Assembly (NCBI GenBank): GCA_965200685.1
Contig: OZ241379.1
Coordinates: 3,534,001 to 3,598,000 of the forward strand
Source: Bin5 sp965200685
GTDB lineage: Bacteria > Chloroflexota > Anaerolineae > Caldilineales > Caldilineaceae
Length of the DNA: 64,000 nucleotides
Direction of reading: 5' to 3'
Under the pieces are notes generated by a model. The model searched no databases and was not told where the DNA came from. It saw only the letters and a program-made list of their open reading frames with translations. This document shows, in pieces, positions 48,949-57,700 of this stretch (position 1 is its first letter; every line of letters begins with the position of its first letter). Both the position numbers and the translations under genes were made by a program.

Positions 48949-49862
48949 GGCAAAAACCAGGGCCCAGTGATCCATGGCCGCTACCCAATGAACCCCCCAA
49001 TACCAGCGACCATAAGCAGTTACTGGTCACGAGCTACAGGCTACTGCAGTTCGGTTTTTGGTATCTGCTCCTGAGCTTTTTTGCTATAGTCTTAGCACTA
49101 CCATTGGTCTGGCTAGTGTCTACCTCCTTAAAAACAGGCGGCCAGACCTTTCTGATGCCGCCCCAATGGATCCCCGAGCCTATTGTGTGGGCCAACTATC
49201 CGGACGCGTTCCGCGCGGTGGCCTTTCACGAATATTTCTGGAACACGATACGGATCGTTTTTTGGGCCACCACGGGTACACTGCTGACCGCATCACTGGC
49301 GGCCTATGCCTTTGCCCGCTTGCGCTTTCCCTTGCGGGAACCGCTCTTTTTGTTGGTGCTTTCGACGATTATGTTGCCGCCGATTGTTACATTGATCCCA
49401 ACCTTTATCGTCTTTCGCACCCTACGTTGGATCGATACATTTCTGCCCTTGATTGTGCCCCTGTGGTTCGGCGGTGGGGCCTTCAATATCTTTCTTTTTC
49501 GCCAATTCTTTATGACGGTCCCCCTAGAACTGGACGAGGCTGCCCGCATTGACGGGGCCAGCAACTTCCGCATCTACTGGACCGTTATTTTGCCCCTTTC
49601 CAAGCCGGTGCTGGCGACGGTTGCCGTCTTTTCGTTTATCCATCACTGGAACGATTTCTTCCAGCCTCTGATCTATCTGCAAAGCCCGCAGAACTGGACC
49701 ATGGCCATCGGCTTGTTGAGCTTTCGTGGTCTCTATTCTACCCAGTGGAATTTGATGATGGCGGCGTCTACAGCTATGATTCTGCCGCTCCTAGTCCTTT
49801 TCTTTTTCGCCCAGCGTTATTTTGTGGGCGGCATTCAAATGAGTGGATTGGCAGGACGATGA
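48945..49862 (+). CDS. Sugar ABC transporter permease (MalG-like)
   Basis: 305 residues. The EAA loop is VPLELDEAARIDGASNFRIYWTVILPLSKPVL, and SFIHHWNDFFQPLIYL is a MalG-type block. The first 40 residues are unusual: PSDPWPLPNEPPN and TSDHKQLLVTSYRLLQ are encoded by copies of the dispersed GGCCAGTG/CACTGG-type repeat. The start overlaps the MalF-like stop by four bases. It shares ATGA with the next gene, so all three are translationally coupled. Confidence 0.92.
   Translation: MRQKPGPSDPWPLPNEPPNTSDHKQLLVTSYRLLQFGFWYLLLSFFAIVLALPLVWLVSTSLKTGGQTFLMPPQWIPEPIVWANYPDAFRAVAFHEYFWNTIRIVFWATTGTLLTASLAAYAFARLRFPLREPLFLLVLSTIMLPPIVTLIPTFIVFRTLRWIDTFLPLIVPLWFGGGAFNIFLFRQFFMTVPLELDEAARIDGASNFRIYWTVILPLSKPVLATVAVFSFIHHWNDFFQPLIYLQSPQNWTMAIGLLSFRGLYSTQWNLMMAASTAMILPLLVLFFFAQRYFVGGIQMSGLAGR
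48961..49056 (+). repeat. Dispersed GGCCAGTG-type repeat within the MalG-like gene
   Basis: Segments GGCCCAGTGATCCATGGCCG and CAGTTACTGGTCACGAGC, followed by TACAGGCTACTGCAGTT, match the family seen in the large membrane-protein genes. They are translated into the cytoplasmic N terminus of the permease. Confidence 0.5.
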
Positions 49863-50944
49863 AAAAAAACCATTGCACCACTTTGATCGACACCGATATT
49901 CACCCGCAGGTGAATCCAGAACAGGTACAGGCCCGTCTGCCGGAACCTTGGCGCACCCGGTATGCGTCCGGCAACCGCGGTCCCGGCAATTTGGGCTGGT
50001 GGAACCCAAACGGCGTGGACAGGTCTGATGTCAAGTTGGAGGCGACCGGCGAGAGCATCCATGCTACGCCGGCCTTGCTGGCCCGCCACTTTTTCGATGA
50101 ATACGACATCGACTACGGCATTTTTATCCCCGGTGGTATCCTTCACATGGCCCAGGCACCGGAACCGGACTTCGCCGTCGCGGTGATCAGTGCGGTCAAT
50201 GACGTGATTGTTGAGGAGTGGCTGCCGTCGGACTCTCGCTTCCGTTCGTCCCTGGGCGTCTATCCTCACCTGCCGGAGATGGCTGTAGCCGAGATTCAGC
50301 GCTTGGGCGATCATCCACAGATCGTACAGGTACAGCTTCCCAGTGCTGCCCGCATCCCTTGGGGCCAGCGGCTCTTCCACCCGATCTTTGAGGCTGCTGC
50401 CGAGTATGACCTAGCGATAGCCATTCACCCAGGCTCCGAAGGGGTCGGGCTGTCCGGGGCCCCCAATGCGGCCGGCTACCCCACCAGCTATTTTGAATGG
50501 CATACGACGCTGGTGAACAGTTACATTGCCCATCTGACGAGTATGTTGGCCGAGGGGGTGTTCGCCAAGTTTCCCAATCTCACATTTGTGCTCGTGGAAG
50601 GGGGCATCTCTTGGCTGCCACCGATTCTGTGGCGCATGGACAAGAACTGGAAGGCCCTGCGGACGACCATTCCTTGGTTGAGCGAACTTCCCAGCGAGAT
50701 CGCTGCCCGGCACATCCGCCTCTCCACCCAACCTTTGGAAGAGCCGGCCGACCGCAACCATTTCCATGCTATATTAGAGATGTTCCCTGCGGAGCAAATG
50801 CTGATGTTCTCCAGTGATTTTCCCCACTGGGATGGCGATGCGCCGGACTTTGCCGCGCGGCAGTTCCCGCAGCATCTGCGCTCTCGTATCATGGGTGAGA
50901 CAGCAGCCGAACTCTACAGACTGCCTCGGAATCGGGAACCGTGA
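49859..50944 (+). CDS. Amidohydrolase family 2 protein
   Basis: A metal-dependent TIM-barrel hydrolase or decarboxylase of 361 residues. The first metal-binding motif is LIDTDIHPQV, where DxH replaces the usual HxH. Later residues are in IAIHPGSEG and FSSDFPHWDGDAPDF. It is similar to the 2-amino-3-carboxymuconate semialdehyde decarboxylase branch. Coupled by ATGA to the sugar permease gene, it may act on the imported compound, which is an inference. It uses ATG 49859; the frame is open from 49745. Confidence 0.86.
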   Translation: MKKNHCTTLIDTDIHPQVNPEQVQARLPEPWRTRYASGNRGPGNLGWWNPNGVDRSDVKLEATGESIHATPALLARHFFDEYDIDYGIFIPGGILHMAQAPEPDFAVAVISAVNDVIVEEWLPSDSRFRSSLGVYPHLPEMAVAEIQRLGDHPQIVQVQLPSAARIPWGQRLFHPIFEAAAEYDLAIAIHPGSEGVGLSGAPNAAGYPTSYFEWHTTLVNSYIAHLTSMLAEGVFAKFPNLTFVLVEGGISWLPPILWRMDKNWKALRTTIPWLSELPSEIAARHIRLSTQPLEEPADRNHFHAILEMFPAEQMLMFSSDFPHWDGDAPDFAARQFPQHLRSRIMGETAAELYRLPRNREP

Positions 50945-51025
50945 CCGGTCTCCAGAACTGACACGAATCTGAATGTCGCGATAACTGCACATTCCCAAGC
51001 AGTATGATAGATTGCAGTGCTCGTT

Positions 51026-51913
51026 TTACTTTGCTGGATGCAACTGCTTTGTGCGAGCTGTCCACGGCACGAAAGGGAAGCCGAACCGATGGTGCTGCTG
51101 TAGGGCCATGGCCCCATCCACCAGTGCAGAAGCTGAAAGGGCCGGCTGATCTGTGGCAAAAAGAACAGTTGTGCTGCCCCATCCAGGGCAGGCGTAGACA
51201 GTTGCAAATCGCTCGGACAGGGTCTGCATGACTTCCGCGAAGGCCGGGGAACGGGTGCCCAGATTCATCGCCAGCAGACCATCCCGCTGCATGCGCCTGC
51301 GACACAGAGTAAAGAAATCCGCTGCTGTCACATGGGGCGGTGTTGCGCCCTGGTCGCAGAATATATCGAGTAGAATCAGATCGTACAGTACCTGATGCTG
51401 CTCTAGAAAGTCTCGGGCATCCCCCAACGTGACAGACAAGCGTTTATCCGGCTGGAAGCCGAAGAATCGGGTGGCGGCTGTAATCATTGGCCGCGCAATT
51501 TCCACACAGACGAAATTCGTTTGCGGAAGGTAGTGGTGGAGCGTTGTTGCCAAGCAGCCACCGCCCAACCCACTGAGAAATACAGTGCGCGGAGAAGGCT
51601 GCCACAAGAGCACTAGGAACATGGCCTGCACATACGAAACCTGCAGGCGTAGAGGGTCCTGCAGGTCCAGTGCGCTTTGAATCCAGTCGGTCTTGGCCGC
51701 ATTCAGGTCCAGCAGCCACAGAAGCAGCCGCTGCGCCTCCCGAGTGACCACAATCGCATGGCCATTCCACGCTTCACTGAAGAGAGTTTCCTGCTCACTA
51801 TCGGCCCATTGGGAGGCATTGCGACGCAGACGTGCCTCATTGGCGCGCTGCCACGCCTGCTCCGCTGTTTCTTCTGCTGGTGGAATGGTGTCGTCAGTCC
51901 ATGGTGATAACAT
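51026..51913 (-). CDS. Spermidine synthase-like methyltransferase-fold protein
   Basis: 295 residues. The segment TVFLSGLGGGCLATTLHHYLP, then VEIARPMITAATRFFGF and LGDARDFLEQHQVLYDLILLDIFCDQGATPPHV, matches spermidine/spermine synthases. The gatekeeper and N-terminal beta-domain parts are reduced, so true aminopropyl transfer is uncertain; many such paralogues have unknown roles. It is convergent with the amidohydrolase gene (81-base gap). Confidence 0.82.
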   Translation of the reverse strand: MLSPWTDDTIPPAEETAEQAWQRANEARLRRNASQWADSEQETLFSEAWNGHAIVVTREAQRLLLWLLDLNAAKTDWIQSALDLQDPLRLQVSYVQAMFLVLLWQPSPRTVFLSGLGGGCLATTLHHYLPQTNFVCVEIARPMITAATRFFGFQPDKRLSVTLGDARDFLEQHQVLYDLILLDIFCDQGATPPHVTAADFFTLCRRRMQRDGLLAMNLGTRSPAFAEVMQTLSERFATVYACPGWGSTTVLFATDQPALSASALVDGAMALQQHHRFGFPFVPWTARTKQLHPAK

Positions 51914-52008
51914 AAGCGGCTGTCCAGGGGATACTGCCCGTTACGCTGGTTGTTGTAGTCCCAACAGCCACCGAGGTCCAACCGTATCACACGAGATCCG
52001 GCAGACAA

Positions 52009-52767
52009 TCAGAATAGCCCTAATAGGTCCCGCAGCAATGGGATCATCACACCCGCTACCACAAGCCCTAGCACCCAGCGCAGCAAGCGTAATTCAGACT
52101 TGACTCCTGCTATATCCTCTCGTAATTCAGCCCTGACCCCAGAGATATCCTCTCGTAATTCAGACTGCACAACCTGCACAGACGCCTTGACCTCTGCTAT
52201 ATCCTCCCGTAATTCAGCTCTGACTCCAGAGATATCCTCTCGTAATTCAGACTGCACAACCTGCACAGACGCCTTGACCTCTGCTATACCCTCTTGTAAC
52301 TCAGCCTTGACCTCTGCTATATCCTCCCGTAACTCAGCCTTGACTCCTGCTATATCCTCTTGTAATTCAGCCCTGACCCCAGAGATGTCCTCCCGTAATT
52401 CAGCCCTGACTCCAGAGATGTCCTCTCGTAATTCAGCCCTGACTCCAGAGATATCCTCTCGTAATTCAGACTGCACAACCTGCACAGACGCCTTGACCCC
52501 AGAGATATCCTCTCGTAATTCAGACTGCACAACCTGCACAGATGCCTTGACCCCAGAGATATCCTCCCGTAATTCAGACTGCACAACCTGCACAGACGCC
52601 TTGACCCCAGAGATATCTACCTGTAGTTCAGCTTTCACGTCCCGCATTTCGGTTCTCACCGTCTGCAGTTCAGTTCTCACCACCTCCACATGCGCCTGGG
52701 TGGCCAAATGCTCCAACTCTTTTTCGATTCTTACCAGCCGTTCCCAGTCTATTATTGCCGTTTCCAT
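52009..52767 (-). CDS. Membrane-anchored hendecad coiled-coil protein, distant paralogue
   Basis: 252 residues with the same plan as the genes at 22263-25464: an N-terminal helix with ATQAHVEVVRTEL, a long repeat array and a final membrane helix near LLRWVLGLVVAGVMIPLL. The units differ in sequence: eight of 11 residues (EDISGVRAELR type) and five of 18 residues (EDISGVKASVQVVQSELR type, an 11 plus a 7). It has AAGGGGA before its start. No restriction gene is adjacent, so the family is not tied to the restriction enzyme. Function unknown. Confidence 0.8.
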   Translation of the reverse strand: METAIIDWERLVRIEKELEHLATQAHVEVVRTELQTVRTEMRDVKAELQVDISGVKASVQVVQSELREDISGVKASVQVVQSELREDISGVKASVQVVQSELREDISGVRAELREDISGVRAELREDISGVRAELQEDIAGVKAELREDIAEVKAELQEGIAEVKASVQVVQSELREDISGVRAELREDIAEVKASVQVVQSELREDISGVRAELREDIAGVKSELRLLRWVLGLVVAGVMIPLLRDLLGLF

Positions 52768-52891
52768 TTGGATGTCCCCTTAGGTATAGATAGACAAGCT
52801 GCAATTACAGATCACTGAAATATGCTAGAGCTACCTGTAGTGCTAGGCGGAATTGTAGAGGCGAACTACTGTCCTCAAAAAAAGTAGCTTC

Positions 52892-52920
52892 AGAATACCA
52901 TAGTCATGTATAGTCTTCAA
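52892..52920 (-). promoter_or_regulatory. Promoter of the distant coiled-coil gene
   Basis: On the reverse strand, TTGAAG (52915-52920) and TATTCT (52892-52897) are 17 bases apart, and TGG precedes the -10 to give an extended element. The coiled-coil ATG (52767) is about 125 bases downstream. Confidence 0.6.
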
Positions 52921-53049
52921 CTATACTCACGGTAGATGTTAATGCGCGCTTGGCAGTAATCCTGAAAATCTTGATACTGCTTCAGACAAAAGCTGACAAC
53001 TTCTCTATAAACTTTGCTATCCTGTGTTTCTTTTAGGTACAATAGCGCA

Positions 53050-54657
53050 ATGTCTACTGGCACTCAACGGATGAAATCCTTTGTGCATTTGTACGGTTTG
53101 GCTGATACCAAAAGCATGGGTTACGCAAATGCAAACCCGCAAGAGCGGTTGTCTGGACAGTTGAATCGGATTGGTGCGCTGTCGTTGACAGCAATCGCTG
53201 GGTTTGGCTTGTGGATATTGTGGAACTTGATGGCAATGCCGGTTGTCATTGAGGTGGATGGGGTCACAGACACAGTCTATACACATCGTCGGGCTGTGGG
53301 CGCATTGCTGTCCGATGTCGGGCTAGATTTGGATTCACAGGATCGACTTTCCCACGCATGGGATGCAAGAATTGAGCCTGGGCTGAGACTGCATGTTGAA
53401 CGTCCCCAGCCATTTCGTATCTTTGTTGATGGCCGGGATGTATGGCTCTCTAGCTGGGCGGAAACCCCGGCTGCTGTTCTTAGCAGCGCAAACATCAACT
53501 TCGACCCGCATGATCAAGTGAGCGTAAACGGCGTGCCCACAGCCTGGGATGTACCGATACCACGCATACATGACCAGCAACACCATAGGCCACTGCAATT
53601 ACAGACCAGCGGTGTCCATGCCTGGGCACAGATGAAGCGGGAGCCGCTACAGATACAGGTCCAGCGTTCGCTGTTGTTCACTGTTGATGACAACAATCTA
53701 TCCTTTCCCCTTCGCACAACAGCGCAGACGCTTGAGGAGGCTCTCCTGTTTGCAGAGATCACCCTCAATCCAAAGGATCAGATTCAACCCAGCCTTGACA
53801 GCCCCATCAGTACTGGATTACGGGTATACATCCAACGTAGTACACCTATCAGCTTGCAGGTAGATGGGCGTCTGACCAATCATTGGACCCAGAGCCAGAT
53901 GGTAGGGGATGCTCTGACGGAAATCGGCATCGGCGTCACTGGTCTGGATACAGTCTCCCCGTCTCTGGACACACCCTTGTACCCACATATGCAGATCAAA
54001 ATCGTGCGGGTGCGGGAAGAGATTGAGATCGAGGAGGAGGTCATACCCTTTCAGAAGGTTCGAAAGGAGGACCCCTCTCTTCAGATCGATACCCAACAGC
54101 AGCGGCATCCCGGCGCAAATGGCATAACCCGGCGGAGATATCGAGTTCTCTATGAAGATGGCCAGGAGGTCGACCGGGCCTTGGAAGACACTTGGGTAGC
54201 CCAGGAGGCGTCCCCGCGGGTGACCGTCTACGGCCAGAAGATTATCCCACGTACATATGTCAACGAAGCGGGCCAGGAAATTAAGTACTGGCGTAAAATA
54301 CGGATGTTGGCCACTAGCTATAATCTGTCTACCGCAGGGGTGTCGCCCAATGAACCTTGGTATGGCTATACATACACAGGGGATCCGATGCAAAAAGGCG
54401 TTGTGGCTGTTGATCCAAAGATCATTCCATTGCGTAGCCGGGTATACGTGCCCGGTTATGGATACGGTGAGGCATTGGACATCGGTTCAGCGATCCGGGA
54501 CCTACGCATTGATCTGGGCTATGACGACGACAATCTAAAGATGTGGTACTCATGCGTTGATGTATACCTAGTGTGGCCGCCGCCAGAGGACTATCAGATT
54601 GAGTGGGAACTGTTCGATAAGCCGCCCCAATGCTCTAAATCAAAGGGCGACAGCTAA
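53050..54657 (+). CDS. Cell-wall protein with DUF348 repeats, G5 domain and 3D domain
   Basis: 535 residues. A membrane helix near residues 45-65 (LSLTAIAGFGLWILWNLMAM) is followed by several DUF348 repeats of the YabE/Rpf type (VTDTVYTHRRAVGALLSDVGLDLDSQD and similar). A G5-like domain starts at VREEIEIEEEVIPFQKV. The C terminus is a 3D domain: MLATSYN, GVVAVDPKIIPLRSRVYVPGYG and ALDIGSAIRDLRIDL with catalytic-type Asp residues. Such proteins are peptidoglycan lytic or resuscitation-type factors. The start is ATG 53050; TTGCTA (53015-53020), 17 bases, TACAAT (53038-53043) would give a nearly leaderless transcript. Confidence 0.88.
   Translation: MSTGTQRMKSFVHLYGLADTKSMGYANANPQERLSGQLNRIGALSLTAIAGFGLWILWNLMAMPVVIEVDGVTDTVYTHRRAVGALLSDVGLDLDSQDRLSHAWDARIEPGLRLHVERPQPFRIFVDGRDVWLSSWAETPAAVLSSANINFDPHDQVSVNGVPTAWDVPIPRIHDQQHHRPLQLQTSGVHAWAQMKREPLQIQVQRSLLFTVDDNNLSFPLRTTAQTLEEALLFAEITLNPKDQIQPSLDSPISTGLRVYIQRSTPISLQVDGRLTNHWTQSQMVGDALTEIGIGVTGLDTVSPSLDTPLYPHMQIKIVRVREEIEIEEEVIPFQKVRKEDPSLQIDTQQQRHPGANGITRRRYRVLYEDGQEVDRALEDTWVAQEASPRVTVYGQKIIPRTYVNEAGQEIKYWRKIRMLATSYNLSTAGVSPNEPWYGYTYTGDPMQKGVVAVDPKIIPLRSRVYVPGYGYGEALDIGSAIRDLRIDLGYDDDNLKMWYSCVDVYLVWPPPEDYQIEWELFDKPPQCSKSKGDS
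53571..53610 (+). repeat. Dispersed repeat copy in the DUF348/G5 gene
   Basis: The block TGACCAGCAACACCATAGGC followed by CACTGCAATTACAGACCAG matches the dispersed family and is read as HDQQHHRPLQLQT between domains. A related CTGCAATTACAGATCACTG lies at 52800-52818 outside any gene. Confidence 0.5.
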
Positions 54658-54718
54658 AGCAAAAAATCTTGATTCCAACAAGGTGTGAATCCTGTAACAA
54701 TTCCATAGGCAAGCGAAA

Positions 54719-57700
54719 ATGAAAGTGGTACGGCCAACACCAACATATATACATGTCCTTCTCGGAGTTGTTGTCCTGTGTGGATTGGGTCTGCGTACCT
54801 GGAATGTCAACTTCGACAGCAGCTTGAATGCACATCCGGATGAACGCAGTACCGCATGTTTCTATGCCCCCTCCATTGGTTGGCCATCCTCCTTTGAGGA
54901 GTTCTGGGATCCCCAGCGCAGTCCGCTCAATCCCCTGTGGGACCGAGAGAACGCGCGGCGGCGCAGCTTTACCTATGGTCATTTTCCACTGTATCTGGGC
55001 ATCCTCACCGGCGAGCTGTTGAGCAGCCTAGCCCCATTGGGCAAATTGCTTCCGCTCTCGGAAAAGACTGTTGCGCTGATGGAGCGCGCTGATACGGCCT
55101 GTTCTGGAGTGGCGGTTGCTGGGCGCTTGCTGATCAGTCTGCTGGATACCCTGACGATCTTCCTGCTGTTCTTGCTTGGGCGTCGTCTGTATGGAGCAGT
55201 GGGTGGTCTCTTAGCGGCAACCCTGTATGCGTTTACTGCCCAAGCGGTTCAGTTGAGCCACTTTTTCGCCATGGATCCAGCGAGCACGACATTCACTGTT
55301 GTGGCGGTGTACGGGGGTGTTGTGATGGTGGAGGGTGGTTGGTGGCGCGGGGTGTTGTATGCTGGGGTAGGGTCTGGGTTGGCGATAGCCTCAAAGTTCA
55401 GTGCTGCGCCGATCGTACTGGTGCCGGTGGTAGCGTTTGTGGTGGTGGTATGGCAAACGAAAGGGGGTTCACAAGCGCGGGGTGTCTGGGGAGAGAGAGG
55501 GTCGATGCAGCTGATAGGGGGTGTTGTGTTGTCGTTGGTGTTGGCCTTTGTGAGTTTTTTCATGACCAGTCCGTATGGAGTACTGGCCTGGGAGAATTTC
55601 CTACAAGCGACGCTGATAGAGCAAGGTGAGATGGTTCGTGGTTTAGCGGATATGCCGTTCACGCGTCAATACCGAAACACAGTGCCCTATGTGTATTTTA
55701 TAGAGCAGCAGGTGTTGTGGGGATTGGGTCTGCCGTTGGGGTTAGTGGGTCTAGTGGGAGTGATGTGGGGATTGGGGAAGCTGCTCTTGTTGCGTTCTAG
55801 GCCGGGTGAGCTGCTGGTGTGGGCGTGGTTGGTGCCGTACTTTGGGATCACGGGGGGATTTCTGGCGAAGTTCAACCGCTATATGAGTCCGGTTCTGCCC
55901 TTCGTGCTGCTCTTGGTAGCTGGGATGCTGGTAGCATTCAGCGAGGATGCTGGAGGGAGGGCGCGCTCCGGGTTGTTCAGGAACGGGGTATCGTACCCTA
56001 TGGGCTTCAATGCTTGGATCGTCCATCAACGACGAGTGCGCTCCGGGTTGGTTAGGAAAGGGGTATCGTACCTATTGGCATTGGTAGGGATAGTGGGGGG
56101 GATGTTGTGGTCGTTGGCGTATGTCAATGGGGTCTATAGTCGTGAGCACACCTGGGTGCAGTCAAGTCGTTGGGTGTATGCGAATGTAGAGTCGGGGTCG
56201 GTCATTTTGTGGGAGTTGTGGGATGATCCATTGCCGAAGAGGATTCTTGGTGAGCCTGGGATGGACATGGGGAGTCATGGTCTGCGTCATATAGACTGGT
56301 CGCCCTATGAAGAGGATACAGCGGAGAAGTATGAAATATTGAAGGGGAAATTGAGAGAGGCGGATTACGTCATCTACAGTTCCAAGCGCATCTATGGAAG
56401 CGTGGATGAGTTGCCTGAGCGCTACCCGATGACTACGCGGTACTATGAACTGATGTTTGCGGAGGAATTGGGGTATGTACAAGTGGCGGATATTCGCTCG
56501 GGGCCGCGTTTGTGGGGTTGGGAGTGGGACGACCAGGTGGCGGACGAGAGCTGGAGTTTATATGATCATCCGCGGGTAACGGTATTTGCCAAGGAGCGGG
56601 AGTTGAGCGATGCGGAGTTTGATGCCCTCTTGGGGTCTTCTTGGGAGGGAGCAATTCCCTGGTATCGAGGACAGGACCCACCTTTCAGTGCTTTCCTGAT
56701 CGCGTTGGGGTTGGGCAGTTCACAGGAGAGCCGGGGCCGGGGCCTGCTCAACAACATTCTGGCCCTCCTGCCAGGGCAAGAGGTTGCGGCTTCACAGCCG
56801 CCATTGGAGCAACGCTTGGACCTCTCGCTGGCAATGCCGCTGCACGAACTACCGCTGGTGGATAATTACAGGTGGAATACCGTAGCGAGCGAGAATTCCT
56901 GGCTGGCGGTCGGCTGGTGGTGGTTTGTGATTTCTCTGCTCGGCTGGCTAGCTTGGCCTCTGGCGTTTGTTCTTTTCCGCCGCCTGCGGGACCGGGGCTA
57001 TCTGGTCGCCAAAACGCTGGGTTGGTTGCTGGCCGGCTGGCTGTTGTGGCTGTGTGCCAGTTTTGGTCTGGCTCACAATACAGTTCGCAACGCTTGGCTG
57101 ACAGTCGTGCTGCTTGCTCTTCTCAGTGGTGTCGTTCTTATCAGGAGCAGATGGGATGTTTGGAAGTACACGCGGCGTATGTGGAGAATTCTGCTACTCG
57201 GCGAAGGCCTGTTTGCCGGAGCATTCGTCCTGTTTGTGTTCATCCGCCTGGACAATCCGGACATCTGGCATCCTGTGTTCGGCGGCGAAAAGTTCATGGA
57301 GTTCGCCTTCCTCAACGGCATTCTACGCAGCCCCACCTTTCCACCGCTGGATCCACACTTCGCCGGCGGGTACATCAACTATTATTACTACGGTATCTAT
57401 CTGGTCGGCTATCTCATCAAACTAAGCGGTATCTACGCGGAAGTCGCGTTCAATCTGGCGATCCCCACACTCTTTGCCCTGACGGTCATCAACGCCTTCT
57501 GTGTGGCCTACACTGCAGTGGCTCGGGAAGACCCAATACGCCCGTCCACAGACGATTGGCGTTCGGGCATCGGCCGCGCCCTGCTGGCCCCCTTATTCGT
57601 GGCCTTCATCGGCAATTTGGACAGTTGCGCCCAACTTGTGCGTAAATTGGTAGCGGTAAGCGACAGTCATTTTCAGAGTGCCCTCCCCGCACTGCAAACT

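Noticed and set aside
52100..52783. Forward open frame opposite the second coiled-coil gene
   Set aside because: The same shadow effect: Ser/Asn/Thr-rich repeats mirroring the hendecad array, with no start signal.
55998..56035. Diversity-generating retroelement transfer as the source of the copied 38-nt segment
   Set aside because: No reverse transcriptase, template repeat or adenine-specific substitution pattern is present; only two bases differ.
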